Assembly: GCA_020441605.1 (NCBI GenBank)
Contig: JAGRLX010000418.1
Coordinates: forward strand, 1-12,320
DNA length: 12,320 nt
Direction of reading: 5' to 3'
Source: Alphaproteobacteria bacterium
GTDB lineage: Bacteria; Pseudomonadota; Alphaproteobacteria; Rhizobiales; Aestuariivirgaceae
Below are positions 1 to 7,311 of this stretch, in pieces. The notes below the pieces were generated by a model. The model saw only the letters and a program-made list of their open reading frames with translations. It did no database searches and was not told the origin of the DNA. A program made the position numbers and the translations under genes. Each line of letters begins with the position of its first letter. The first letter of the stretch is position 1.

Positions 1-341
1 AGCGAGGTCATCGGTTCCTGGAAGACCATGGCGATCTCGTTGCCGCGGATTGACTGCATCTCCCTGTTGGTGGCGCTGATGAGATCGCGCGCCGTGCCGT
101 CCTTGCAGGCCAGCAGCGCCCTGCCCTTGACCAGAGTGCGCGGCGCCGGTGGTGTCAGCCGCATAATGGCAAGATTGGTCACGCTCTTGCCCGAACCGGA
201 TTCGCCCACCAGCGCCAGGGTCTCCCCGGCGCTGATCGTGAAGGAAACATCGTGGACGGCATCAATCACCGCGCCCTGGCGCCGGAAACCGACGCTGATG
301 TTGTCGACTGCAAGAACCGGCCTGTTGGGGGAGGAAGCCAT
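1..341 (-). CDS. Opp/Dpp-type ABC importer ATPase, N-terminal part (cut by window edge)
   Basis: This is the first of the usual ATP-hydrolysing subunits of a peptide-type ABC importer; it would sit on the cytoplasmic face of the permease pair encoded just upstream. About 113 residues are visible. The Walker A motif GESGSGKS lies at residues 46-53 and the Q-loop region reads VFQEPMTS at about residues 106-113, the wording typical of DppD/OppD ATPases. Walker B, the signature motif and the C-terminal oligopeptide-transporter tail lie beyond the window. The chosen ATG (339-341) follows the permease C stop codon after a single base (TGA-C-ATG), so translation is probably coupled. A second ATPase gene or a fused double ATPase may follow outside the window. 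The family is secure; the substrate is not known. Confidence 0.93.
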   Translation of the reverse strand, partial: MASSPNRPVLAVDNISVGFRRQGAVIDAVHDVSFTISAGETLALVGESGSGKSVTNLAIMRLTPPAPRTLVKGRALLACKDGTARDLISATNREMQSIRGNEIAMVFQEPMTS

Positions 342-342
342 G

Positions 343-1233
343 TCAGTGCTCGAGCCGCGGGTCAAAGGCATCGCGCAGGCCATCGCCGATGAAGTTGAAG
401 CTGGTGACTGCCGCGGTGATGGCCAGCCCCGGGAAGATCGCCAGCCACGGCGCCGAAACGAGATATTGCTGGGCGTTGTTCAGCATGTTGCCCCAGCTCG
501 GTGTCGGCGGCTGGATCCCATAACCCAGGAACGACACATAGGATTCCATCAGGATCGCATTGGCCACATTGAGCGTGGCGGCGACGACAATGGGGCCCAC
601 GGCATTGGGCAGGAGTTCGCGGAAGATGATGTAGCGGTCCGATCCGCCCATCAGCTCCGCCGCCACCGCGAAGTCGCGCTCGCGCAGCGACTTGACCTGT
701 CCTTCGACGATGCGGGCCACTTCCATCCACGAGGTGAGCGCGATGATGACGGTGATCGATCCCACGCCAGGATTGGTGAAGGCGGCCAGCGCCAACAACA
801 GGAAGATGCTGGGAAAGCACAGCATGGCATCGACCAGCCGCATCAGCGTCGCGCCGATGGCACCGCCGTAATAGCCCGCCACGGCACCGACCACTGTGCC
901 GAGCGAAATGGCCATCACCATGGCGGAAAACCCGATGCTCATCGAGATGCGGCCGGCCATCATCAGCCGGGCGAGAAGATCACGGCCCAGTTGGTCGGTG
1001 CCGAAGAGATGGACGCTGACGAAGGGACCGGCGAAGCGGTTGCGCACGTCGATATAGAGGTCGTCGAACGGCAGGAGATAGGGGCCGACAACCGAGAAGA
1101 ACACCAGCACGATAGTCATGATCATGCCGAGCACCGCGAGCCGGTGCCGGAGAAAGCGGTCGATCGCCCGGTCCCGCCGCCGGGTCGGTTCGGCGGTCAT
1201 GCTGGTCGCGGCGCGCTGCGGAATATCGGTCAT
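343..1233 (-). CDS. Opp/Dpp-type ABC importer permease, DppC-like
   Basis: This is an inner-membrane permease subunit of 296 residues, matching the normal size of DppC/OppC proteins. It shows a hydrophobic segment at about residues 32-55 and the family motif FGTDQLGRDLLARL starting near residue 77. Several more membrane segments follow, and an EAA-type ATPase-contact loop contains AAELMGGSDRYIIFRELLPN. The C-terminus ends in DPRLEH. The open frame extends to 1302, but that would overlap the preceding permease gene by about 60 bp. The ATG at 1231-1233 lies 7 bp after that gene's stop and gives a usual N-terminus. An internal ATG at 1198-1200 is a possible alternative. No strong ribosome binding site is visible for either. 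It should pair with the permease encoded at 1241-2191. Confidence 0.93.
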   Translation of the reverse strand: MTDIPQRAATSMTAEPTRRRDRAIDRFLRHRLAVLGMIMTIVLVFFSVVGPYLLPFDDLYIDVRNRFAGPFVSVHLFGTDQLGRDLLARLMMAGRISMSIGFSAMVMAISLGTVVGAVAGYYGGAIGATLMRLVDAMLCFPSIFLLLALAAFTNPGVGSITVIIALTSWMEVARIVEGQVKSLRERDFAVAAELMGGSDRYIIFRELLPNAVGPIVVAATLNVANAILMESYVSFLGYGIQPPTPSWGNMLNNAQQYLVSAPWLAIFPGLAITAAVTSFNFIGDGLRDAFDPRLEH

Positions 1234-1240
1234 GGCGGCG

Positions 1241-2191
1241 TCAATCCAGCCGTATGCGCGGATCGGCCACCGCGTAAAGCACATCGGCCAGCATGTTGCC
1301 AACCAGCACCAGCACGGCGGACAGCATGAGGATGCCCATCACCACCGGATAGTCGCGATAACTGAGGGAATCGAGGAACAGACGCCCCATTCCCGGCCAG
1401 GTGAACACCGTTTCCGTCACCAGCGCACCCGACAGCAGTGTCGGCAATTGCAGTCCGGCCACGGTGATCATCGGCAGCAAGGCGTTGCGGATGGCGTGGC
1501 GATAGAGGACCACGCGCTCCGGCGCTCCCTTGGCCCGCGCCGTGCGGATATAATCCTGGTTGATCACATCGAGCATCGAGGCGCGCATGTAGCGGCTCCA
1601 CAAGGCCACCGTCACCAGGCCAAGCACAAGCGAGGGTGCGATCAGGTGATGCAGGTGATCGAGGAACGAGCCGTCGCCGATGGTGTAGCGGTTGCCGGCC
1701 GGCAGGATGCCGAGTTTCACCGAGAAGACATAAATCGTCACCAGGCCGAACCAGAAGGTCGGTATCGAGAGCGCTACCATTGCCCCCACGGTTGCTAGAT
1801 AATCGAACAGCGAATAACGGCGTATGGCGCCGAGCACGCCCACCCACATGCCGGTGAAGACAGCGACCAGCGCCGAAGTCCCCATGAGTTCGAGGGTCGC
1901 GGTGAGGTGCGAACCGATGACCGAGAGCACCGGCTGGCCATCGCGGAACGAGCGCCCCCAGTCACCGCTGAGGAGCCGCGTGAACCACTCCCAGTACTGA
2001 ACCGGGATTGGCCGGTCGAGGCCCATCTGGGTTGCGATCTTCTGAAGGTCCGCCTGCGACATGCCCGGCACCAGCGCGAACATCGCCAGCGGCCCGCCGG
2101 GTGCCAGATAGAGAATGCCGAAGCCGATCATCGACACCAGCCACAGCAGCAAGAGGTTCTGCAGACCCCGATGGATCAGAAATCGCAGCAT
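1241..2191 (-). CDS. Opp/Dpp-type ABC importer permease, DppB-like
   Basis: This 316-residue inner-membrane permease belongs to the DppB/OppB family. The start is typical (MLRFLIHRGLQNLLLLWLVS, first membrane helix), followed by the conserved LAPGGP at about residues 29-34 and a soluble periplasmic stretch. A core of about five further hydrophobic segments comes next. The EAA-type loop includes IRTARAKGAPERVVLYRHAI, and the C-terminus is the family's DPRIRLD. The gene follows the binding-protein gene after 79 bp containing a strong hairpin, and precedes permease C by 7 bp. It therefore belongs to the same transcription unit, but probably at lower expression than the binding protein. Confidence 0.95.
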   Translation of the reverse strand: MLRFLIHRGLQNLLLLWLVSMIGFGILYLAPGGPLAMFALVPGMSQADLQKIATQMGLDRPIPVQYWEWFTRLLSGDWGRSFRDGQPVLSVIGSHLTATLELMGTSALVAVFTGMWVGVLGAIRRYSLFDYLATVGAMVALSIPTFWFGLVTIYVFSVKLGILPAGNRYTIGDGSFLDHLHHLIAPSLVLGLVTVALWSRYMRASMLDVINQDYIRTARAKGAPERVVLYRHAIRNALLPMITVAGLQLPTLLSGALVTETVFTWPGMGRLFLDSLSYRDYPVVMGILMLSAVLVLVGNMLADVLYAVADPRIRLD

Positions 2192-2221
2192 GAGAAACCG
2201 GCCCTGCCTCGAGATGCGAAA

Positions 2222-2247
2222 GGCCGCGGCGGCAAGCCACCGCGGCC
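2222..2247 (-). terminator. GC-rich hairpin between binding-protein and permease genes (attenuator or mRNA-stabilising stem)
   Basis: On the transcribed strand the arms GGCCGCGGTGG and CCGCCGCGGCC form an 11-bp stem with one U-G wobble, closed by a CTTG tetraloop. It starts 23 bases past the binding-protein stop codon. Only TTTC follows the stem, so it is a poor full terminator. Such stems after binding-protein genes are known in ABC operons to protect the upstream mRNA or allow partial read-through. That role here is inferred. Confidence 0.7.
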
Positions 2248-2270
2248 CCGTTCACTGATTTACAGCAGGC

Positions 2271-3956
2271 TCAGGACCACTTCCACTCATTGATGTTCCA
2301 GGCATTGGTCTGGACATTGACGTTGGATTTGAACCCTTGCAGTCCGGCCTTGGTGCCTTCGACCACGGCGTACTGGAAGATCGGCAGATAGGGCAGGTCA
2401 CCGCGCACGATCTCCTGCTGCTTGCGGTAGAGTTCGTTGCGCTTGTTCTGGTCGACCGTATTGGCCGCCTCGGCCAGCACTTTGTCGACCTCCGGATTGA
2501 CGTACTGGGTCGTGTTCTGGCCGGCGCCGCCTTGGGCATTGATCGACCGGCTGTGGAAATAGTCGGTTGTGTCGGCATCCGGCCCGATCATGAAGCCGAT
2601 GCCCACCATGGCGGTGTCGAACTTCGACTGCATCCAGTTGTCGCCCCACATGACCGCCGGCGGGAAGTTCTGGATGGTCAATTCGGCGCCGATTTCCTTC
2701 CAGGTCTGCTGAAGCAACTGCTGGGCCTGTTCGCGCACATGGTTTCCAGCCGTCGTCGAATTGACGAAGGCGAGGCGCACGCCATTCTTCGAGCGTATGC
2801 CGTCGTCGCCCGGCACCCAGCCCGCGTCATCGAGGATCTTCTTGGCTTTCTCCGGATTGTATTCGTGCTTCGGAAGATCGGGATTGAAGGCGGCCGCCTC
2901 ATAGGGAAGATAGGATTCGGTCGGCCGCGGCAGACCGTAGTAGATCGCCTCGATGATGCTCTGTTTGTCGAGGGCGAGGTACAGCGCTTCGCGCACCGCC
3001 TTGTCCTGAAACACCGGCTTGCCGAGATTGAAGGCGATATTCTCGATGAACGGCAGGGCCACAGGCATGACCACACGGTCGGCCAGCTTGGTCGCCTCCG
3101 CATAGTGATCGGCGGTGATGCCCTGAATGCCGGTATAGTCGATGTCGCCTGTCTGGAACTGGGTGAACATCACCGTGAGATCGGGAATGTACTTGAACAC
3201 CAGAGTCTCAACATAGGGACCGTCGCCGAAATAGTCGGGGTTGGCCTTGAGCGTGATGTGGTCGCCCGGCACGCGCTCGCTCCACTTGAACGCGCCCGTG
3301 CCGATCGGATTGGCGGCGAAGTTCGAGGAATTGACGTCGGTTTCCTTCTCGAGGATGTGTTTTGGCACGATGAAGGTCCACGCCAGGATCGAAACATAGG
3401 GCGCATAGACCTTCTCCATGCGCCAGGTGATCTCGGTCGGGCTGACGATGGTGATGTCGCGCACAAGTTCGTGGCCGGCCCGGCGGTTGGCGCGGAAGTC
3501 GGGATTGTTGAGCAGGTCGAGCGAGAACTTGACGTCGTCTGCCGTGAACGGCGCGCCATCGTGCCACTTCACGCCGTCGCGCAGCTTGATGCGCCAGTTG
3601 AGGCCGTCGGCGGAGATTCCGCCATTGTCAACCGTCGGCACCTCGACTGCGAGCTGCGGGGTGAACTCGCCCTTTTCATTGACGCCCCACAACGGGCTGT
3701 ACAGGTTCCAATGAACGCCCTGGTCAACTTCGATGCCCAGCATCAGGGGATGGAAATTGGTCGGCTCCTGCGAATATCCGACCACGACCTGGCCCTTGGG
3801 CTCGGCATTTGCAGCGAAGGCCGCGCCCGGCCCGGCCAGCGCCGCTCCGCCAAATGCGGCACTCATCGACAGGAAACCGCGCCGGCTCAGCAGAGTGAGC
3901 GCACGCGGCGGCGAAAATGTTTGCTCGGCGAAATCCTTCATCTTGGCGTCCCTCAT
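2271..3956 (-). CDS. Periplasmic substrate-binding protein of Opp/Dpp-type importer (SBP family 5), Tat-type signal
   Basis: This 561-residue extracytoplasmic binding protein would capture the solute in the periplasm and deliver it to the permeases encoded downstream. The N-terminus has a twin-arginine motif (SRRGFLS, about residues 24-30), then an Ala/Gly-rich hydrophobic stretch and a likely cleavage site after AAFA near residue 48. This suggests export in folded form by Tat. Family 5 signatures include GYSQEPTNFHPL, WRIKLRDGVKWHDGAPFTADDVKFS and PIGTGAFKW. Two starts are plausible: the ATG at 3954-3956 (GGGA 7 bases upstream) and the ATG at 3939-3941 (AGGGA 7 bases upstream). The longer is listed. 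The gene heads a four-gene operon with its own promoter and a MarR-type operator about 110 bp upstream. Peptides, opines or amine conjugates are all possible ligands. Confidence 0.95.
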   Translation of the reverse strand: MRDAKMKDFAEQTFSPPRALTLLSRRGFLSMSAAFGGAALAGPGAAFAANAEPKGQVVVGYSQEPTNFHPLMLGIEVDQGVHWNLYSPLWGVNEKGEFTPQLAVEVPTVDNGGISADGLNWRIKLRDGVKWHDGAPFTADDVKFSLDLLNNPDFRANRRAGHELVRDITIVSPTEITWRMEKVYAPYVSILAWTFIVPKHILEKETDVNSSNFAANPIGTGAFKWSERVPGDHITLKANPDYFGDGPYVETLVFKYIPDLTVMFTQFQTGDIDYTGIQGITADHYAEATKLADRVVMPVALPFIENIAFNLGKPVFQDKAVREALYLALDKQSIIEAIYYGLPRPTESYLPYEAAAFNPDLPKHEYNPEKAKKILDDAGWVPGDDGIRSKNGVRLAFVNSTTAGNHVREQAQQLLQQTWKEIGAELTIQNFPPAVMWGDNWMQSKFDTAMVGIGFMIGPDADTTDYFHSRSINAQGGAGQNTTQYVNPEVDKVLAEAANTVDQNKRNELYRKQQEIVRGDLPYLPIFQYAVVEGTKAGLQGFKSNVNVQTNAWNINEWKWS

Positions 3957-4063
3957 GGTTGTGTCCCGCGGATTGCCTTGAAGTCGCTTGCGGCTTTCGC
4001 AGAACGTGACGTGCTATGCCCTGTTTGACTGCGCAGTATGCTTATGGCCCGTAGAGGCAAAAT

Positions 4064-4080
4064 AATTGTAATGGACAATT
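4064..4080. promoter_or_regulatory. Predicted MarR-type operator, site A (transporter 1)
   Basis: A perfect inverted repeat AATTGT-AATGG-ACAATT of 17 bp lies upstream of the first binding-protein gene. The same 6-5-6 arrangement recurs at 6861-6877 and 8702-8718. It overlaps the -10 element and the promoter spacer, which fits repression by occlusion. The MarR-family protein encoded at 6204-6749 is the inferred ligand-responsive repressor. Confidence 0.7.
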
Positions 4081-4094
4081 GTGGAAGCCGTCAA
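4065..4094 (-). promoter_or_regulatory. Sigma-70-type promoter of the first ABC transporter operon
   Basis: On the minus strand a -35 box TTGACG (4089-4094) and a -10 box TACAAT (4065-4070) are separated by 18 bp; each matches consensus at five of six positions. The predicted transcript starts near 4058 and carries a leader of about 100 bases before the binding-protein start. The operator palindrome covers the -10 box and half of the spacer. The region 3957-4106 holds no gene. Confidence 0.65.
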
Positions 4095-4106
4095 GCATTC
4101 CTCCGC

Positions 4107-5435
4107 TTAGACGCCGGCTTCCGGCCGGGGCCTTGAACCATCGCTGAACCGCGAGAAACGGAAGTGATGCGGATCGACGATCGGCCGGTCGCCGGTGACG
4201 AGATCGGCGGCGAGTCGCCCGGCCGCCGGGCCGATGCCGAAGCCGTGGCCGGAGAACCCGCTCGCGATGAAATAGCCCGGAATGCTGTCGACACCCGAGA
4301 TCACCGGCACCGCGTCGGGCGTCACATCGATGATCCCGGCCCATTCCTGCACGATTTCCGCGTTCGCGAAGACCGGGAACAGTTTGCGCATGGCCTCCAG
4401 GCCCTTGCGGTTGAGATCGCGCCGCGGCTCGGGGTCCAGAACCCGCACCTCTTCGTAGACCGAAACCTGGTCAAGGGAACGCGGCCGCGATTGCGCCATG
4501 GTTTCAAAGAAGCGGCGGCCGAAGGAATAATGAAACTCGCGCCATTCCATCCCGAGGCCTGGAAGGAAATCGAACAGGAAGCGGAAATTGTCGGGCTCGA
4601 TGTCGACGACGGCAGAACGGGCGGCGGCGATATTGTAGCCGCCGTCGAGGCGCTTGCGGTAGGCCACGCCGGGCATCCAGGCGGCAGTCTCCGGCCCGCC
4701 CTCTACCGGCGTCGTCCGCTGCACCGAGGATCGGACGCGCACCTGCGGCAACGTCAGGCCGACGCCCTTGCTGAACAGCCGCGACCAGGCGCCCCCGGCC
4801 ATCAGCACGGCGTCGCAGGCGATGCGCCCCTTCTCGGTGATCGCAGCGGAAACCTTTCCGCCTGACGTCTCGATGCCGCGCACCGCGCAGTTGGTGAAGA
4901 TTCTGGCGCCTTTGCGTCGCGCCGCGTTGGCGATCGCCGGCGCCGCCTTCTGAGGTTCGCCCCGGCCGTCGCTGGCGGTATGGAGCGCGCCCTTGAACTT
5001 GCGCGTGGCCCCGGGCAGCAGCTTTGCCAGTTCGTCGCTGCCGATCAGCCGTGAATCCAGCTGGTAGGGTCTGGCGATGTCGAGCCACTTCTCGCGCTCG
5101 GCCAGCTCCTGTTCGGTCTCGCAGACAAACAGCGTGCCGCTCGCCCGGAATCCCGTTTCCGCCCCGACCGTTTCGTTCAGTCGCTCCCACATGCGCAGGC
5201 TCTCGATGATCAGCGGCATCTCGCGGCTGTCGCGGCCCTGCTTGCGCACCCAGCCCCAGTTGCGTCCCGATTGCTCGCCGCCTATCTTCCCCTTCTCGCA
5301 GAGCACCACGTCGACGCCTTTGCTGGCGAGCGCCATTGCGGCACTGGTCCCGATGATGCCGCCGCCGATCACCACCACGGCGGCCTTTGGAGGAAGGGTT
5401 TCGTCGGACTGGACGGGATCGAGTTCGGGCGCCAT
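4107..5435 (-). CDS. FAD-dependent oxidoreductase, DAO family (D-amino-acid dehydrogenase-like)
   Basis: This 442-residue flavoenzyme is of the D-amino-acid oxidase fold, expected to oxidise an amine or amino-acid C-N bond with FAD. After a short leader the Rossmann dinucleotide motif reads VVVIGGGIIGTSAAMAL (glycines at about 24-29), with the ribose-binding acidic residue E47 in VVLCEKG. The segment GEQSGRNWGWVRKQGRD is a characteristic flavin-contact region. Near the C-terminus WAGIIDVTPDAVPVI and GFSGHGFGIGPAAGRLAADL form the second FAD-binding part. No signal peptide is evident, so it is probably cytoplasmic. The start (ATG 5433-5435) lies 8 bp after the dehydrogenase stop at 5444, so the two genes are probably cotranscribed. 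The substrate is unknown; a D-amino acid, N-alkyl amino acid or opine-like compound would suit the transporter context. Confidence 0.9.
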   Translation of the reverse strand: MAPELDPVQSDETLPPKAAVVVIGGGIIGTSAAMALASKGVDVVLCEKGKIGGEQSGRNWGWVRKQGRDSREMPLIIESLRMWERLNETVGAETGFRASGTLFVCETEQELAEREKWLDIARPYQLDSRLIGSDELAKLLPGATRKFKGALHTASDGRGEPQKAAPAIANAARRKGARIFTNCAVRGIETSGGKVSAAITEKGRIACDAVLMAGGAWSRLFSKGVGLTLPQVRVRSSVQRTTPVEGGPETAAWMPGVAYRKRLDGGYNIAAARSAVVDIEPDNFRFLFDFLPGLGMEWREFHYSFGRRFFETMAQSRPRSLDQVSVYEEVRVLDPEPRRDLNRKGLEAMRKLFPVFANAEIVQEWAGIIDVTPDAVPVISGVDSIPGYFIASGFSGHGFGIGPAAGRLAADLVTGDRPIVDPHHFRFSRFSDGSRPRPEAGV

Positions 5436-5443
5436 GGCAGCTC

Positions 5444-6136
5444 CTAGAAGGATTCCTCGAGTTTGCAGTTGACCGGGATCTCGGCGATGCTCGCCGTGTT
5501 GGGAAGATCGAGCACCAATGCCACGATCCGGGCGATATCTTCGGGTGGTGTCATGTCGGCCGGCAGCATGTCAGTAAGCCCGAAGGCCATGTCGGTCGCC
5601 ACCAGGCCCGGACAGAGGGCCGTTGAGCGAATGCCGGCGTCCCACCCGGCATGGCGGATGCCATGGGCCAGTGCAAGCGCGGCGAATTTCGACACGGAAT
5701 AGGACCCTGAAACGGCATACTTGACCCGCTTGCCCGACAGCGAGACGATGGTCACCACCCGGCCCCGGCCGGACAGCCTGAGAAGCGGCCAGGCGGCGCG
5801 CACCACCCGCAGTGGGCCCAGCACATTGACATCGAGCATGGCCTGCATGTCGTCATCTGTCGCGTCCACCACCGATTTCGGCACCATGATGCCCGCATTG
5901 TTGATCACTGCGTCGATGCGTCCATATCGTGCTGCGGCAGCAGCGACCCAGGACTCCGCTGTGGCGGGCACCTGGGCATCATATGGCGCCACATGGTGGG
6001 CCGCGAACCGCTGCGGCACGGCCGCTGGGCGCCGTACGCCCAGACTGAGGTTCCAGCCATCCGCTGCCAGCCGGTCGGCAATTGCGAGGCCAATTCCACG
6101 ATTGGCTCCGGAAATGAGCGCGGTCCTGCCAGTCAT
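5444..6136 (-). CDS. Short-chain dehydrogenase/reductase (SDR)
   Basis: This 230-residue classical SDR is an NAD(P)-dependent oxidoreductase acting on an alcohol, aldehyde or ketone. The cofactor loop reads SGANRGIG (residues 9-16), with Ser in the usual Thr position. NNAG lies at 79-82, the structural Asn at about 104 (LDVNVLG), and the catalytic Tyr and Lys in YSVSK (Y146, K150). The catalytic Ser is probably S132 in IVSLSG. The frame is open to 6292, but that would overlap the MarR gene. The ATG at 6134-6136 has AGGA(A) about 6 bases upstream and starts directly before the Rossmann strand, so it is preferred. It sits between the regulator and a flavin oxidase in one apparent operon, so it may convert the aldehyde or keto product of the oxidase. 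That link is inferred. Confidence 0.92.
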   Translation of the reverse strand: MTGRTALISGANRGIGLAIADRLAADGWNLSLGVRRPAAVPQRFAAHHVAPYDAQVPATAESWVAAAAARYGRIDAVINNAGIMVPKSVVDATDDDMQAMLDVNVLGPLRVVRAAWPLLRLSGRGRVVTIVSLSGKRVKYAVSGSYSVSKFAALALAHGIRHAGWDAGIRSTALCPGLVATDMAFGLTDMLPADMTPPEDIARIVALVLDLPNTASIAEIPVNCKLEESF

Positions 6137-6203
6137 GGCCAATTCCTGTTCCCCAGCCCAGGCAAGGGCGCCGCCGCGCGGACGCTTCCAGAAGCCAGCC
6201 CCG

Positions 6204-6749
6204 TCAGTCTTCGTCTGCAGCGGGAAGCTCTGACACGTGGTGCTGGTAGAGCTTCTTGAGCAGCAACATAAGCCGGTCCCGTTCGGATACACTCAGCACA
6301 CTGAAGAATTTTTCTGATTGTCCGGCGGCGAGTGCCCGCACCTTTTCGACCAGCGATTTTCCTTTGGCGGTCAGATAGAGTTCCCGCGCCCGCCGTTCGC
6401 GGCTCGAAATCTGCTCGACGATCAACCCGGCCTTCTTCATCTGCTGCAGGAGCCTGGTCATTGCCGCGCGGTCGCGCAGCACATAATGGGCAAGCATCGA
6501 AGGCCTTATGCCGGGATTGGCCCCGACCATGAGCAGCGTCGAGACCTTGCCGGTTCCATGCGCCAGCGAGACGTCCGCCAGAGCATGATCGAAGTCCCGG
6601 TTCAGCATGACACCCACGCTGCGCATGTAGAAACTCAGCAGATTGCCGAGAATATCGAGTTCGACGCCGGAGATGTCGGCGGTCTTCGGCGATTGTTCCA
6701 GTCTTTGCTGGATCGGCGCCTTCGAGCGTGCCGAGCGCGGTCTGCCCAT
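6204..6749 (-). CDS. MarR-family transcriptional regulator
   Basis: This 181-residue winged-helix regulator probably acts as a dimer that releases DNA on binding a small ligand. The core covers roughly residues 35-175. It includes a recognition-helix segment around RDRAAMTRLLQQMKKAGLI and the MarR wing signature SSRERRARELYLTAKG. It is somewhat longer than the usual 140-160 residues because of a basic, Ser/Arg-rich N-terminal extension of about 30 residues. There is no cysteine anywhere, so thiol redox sensing is unlikely. The start ATG (6747-6749) has GGGAG about 4 bases upstream. The gene heads the operon with the SDR and DAO-family oxidase. Its own promoter carries a perfect operator palindrome, so autoregulation is likely, along with control of both flanking units. 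Confidence 0.93.
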   Translation of the reverse strand: MGRPRSARSKAPIQQRLEQSPKTADISGVELDILGNLLSFYMRSVGVMLNRDFDHALADVSLAHGTGKVSTLLMVGANPGIRPSMLAHYVLRDRAAMTRLLQQMKKAGLIVEQISSRERRARELYLTAKGKSLVEKVRALAAGQSEKFFSVLSVSERDRLMLLLKKLYQHHVSELPAADED

Positions 6750-6860
6750 GATTCTCCCATATCTCTGTTCGAGAGACCTTCAACTGCCAGCGAAACCGGC
6801 GCATTTCAAGTCCCGGGGCGGGCGGTTTCTGTGTTGGTTCGCGGCCACAAGCCATGGAAT

Positions 6861-6877
6861 GATTGTAATTGACAATT
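6861..6877. promoter_or_regulatory. Predicted MarR-type operator, site B (regulator operon)
   Basis: The inverted repeat ATTGT-AATTG-ACAAT (6862-6876) has the same 5-bp spacer as sites A and C; the outermost pair is imperfect (G against T). It overlaps the -10 box of the regulator's own promoter, consistent with autorepression. Confidence 0.7.
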
Positions 6878-6891
6878 ATTATGCTGGTCAA
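6862..6891 (-). promoter_or_regulatory. Sigma-70-type promoter of the marR-SDR-oxidoreductase operon
   Basis: On the minus strand the -35 box TTGACC (6886-6891) and -10 box TACAAT (6862-6867) are 18 bp apart, the same geometry as the promoter at 4065-4094. The operator occupies the same relative place. The leader before the regulator start is about 105 bases. The gap 6750-6933 otherwise shows no gene. Confidence 0.65.
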
Positions 6892-6933
6892 GTTTTGCCA
6901 CCCTCACCGGCAACTCCGCTGCGCCACCGCCGG

Positions 6934-7278
6934 TCACCGCGGCACGACCGTTGCAAGCTTGCGGAATGGACTGAGCACCTCCAGGGTGATCGGCGTCCCT
7001 TCGGCCACGCGCACGATCGAGCCGGGTCCGATGCGCAGCGGTGCCGCGTCACCTAGCGTGCAGATGGCCTCTCCTTCGCAGACCACGAATGTCTCTTCGA
7101 TGGCCCGGGGCGGATAGGGATAGACCCCGGGTTCCGCCTTCCACACGGCAACGATGGTTCCCGATAGGCCGTCGTCCTGCCAGATGTTGCGGCGCCAGGA
7201 GCCGGAGTCGCGGCCGGCCGCAGGTGCGGCGGCGGCAAAGCCGTTGTCGTCGAGGATGCTGGTGATCTTGGCAGTCAT
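6934..7278 (-). CDS. Small cupin-domain protein (DUF861/Cupin_3-like)
   Basis: This 114-residue single-domain cupin would form a small beta-barrel in the cytoplasm. The pattern SWRRNIWQDDGLSGTIVAVW, then PGVYPYPPRAIEETFVVCEGEA (about 50-71), then GPGSIVRVAEGTP (about 84-96) matches the Cupin_3/DUF861 style. Genes of this type often accompany amine or amino-acid oxidoreductases. The classical metal-binding histidines are replaced: there is no His in the protein at all, and the first motif carries Tyr and Glu instead. It may therefore bind a ligand without a metal or act in a non-classical way. The ATG (7276-7278) has GGAAGAG just upstream. It lies 33 bp after the flavin oxidase stop, so it is probably cotranscribed. 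The precise role is unknown. Confidence 0.8.
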   Translation of the reverse strand: MTAKITSILDDNGFAAAAPAAGRDSGSWRRNIWQDDGLSGTIVAVWKAEPGVYPYPPRAIEETFVVCEGEAICTLGDAAPLRIGPGSIVRVAEGTPITLEVLSPFRKLATVVPR

Positions 7279-7311
7279 GTCATCTCTTCCAGTTGCAGCT
7301 TGTCGAAGGCG

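Noticed and set aside
28..1329. A 433-codon plus-strand open frame over the ATPase and permease C
   Set aside because: Its translation is low-complexity and rich in His, Arg and Asp, opposite well-supported transporter genes.
2337..4028. A 563-codon open frame on the plus strand opposite the first binding-protein gene
   Set aside because: It is fully antisense to a well-supported binding protein, its composition is unusual, and it has no family motif.
4107..4150. Possible terminator hairpin at the end of the DAO-family gene (CCGGC...GCCGG)
   Set aside because: The stem is only about 5 bp, lies inside the coding end and has no T-run. Read-through into the transporter operon cannot be excluded.
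6137..6292. N-terminal extension of the SDR gene upstream of its chosen start
   Set aside because: The added residues do not resemble SDRs and overlap the MarR gene. The ATG at 6134-6136 has a good ribosome binding site and starts right before the cofactor motif.
6868..6892. Plus-strand TTGACA at 6869-6874 as a promoter
   Set aside because: No -10 box lies at suitable distance, and no plus-strand gene follows. The bases are explained by the operator palindrome.
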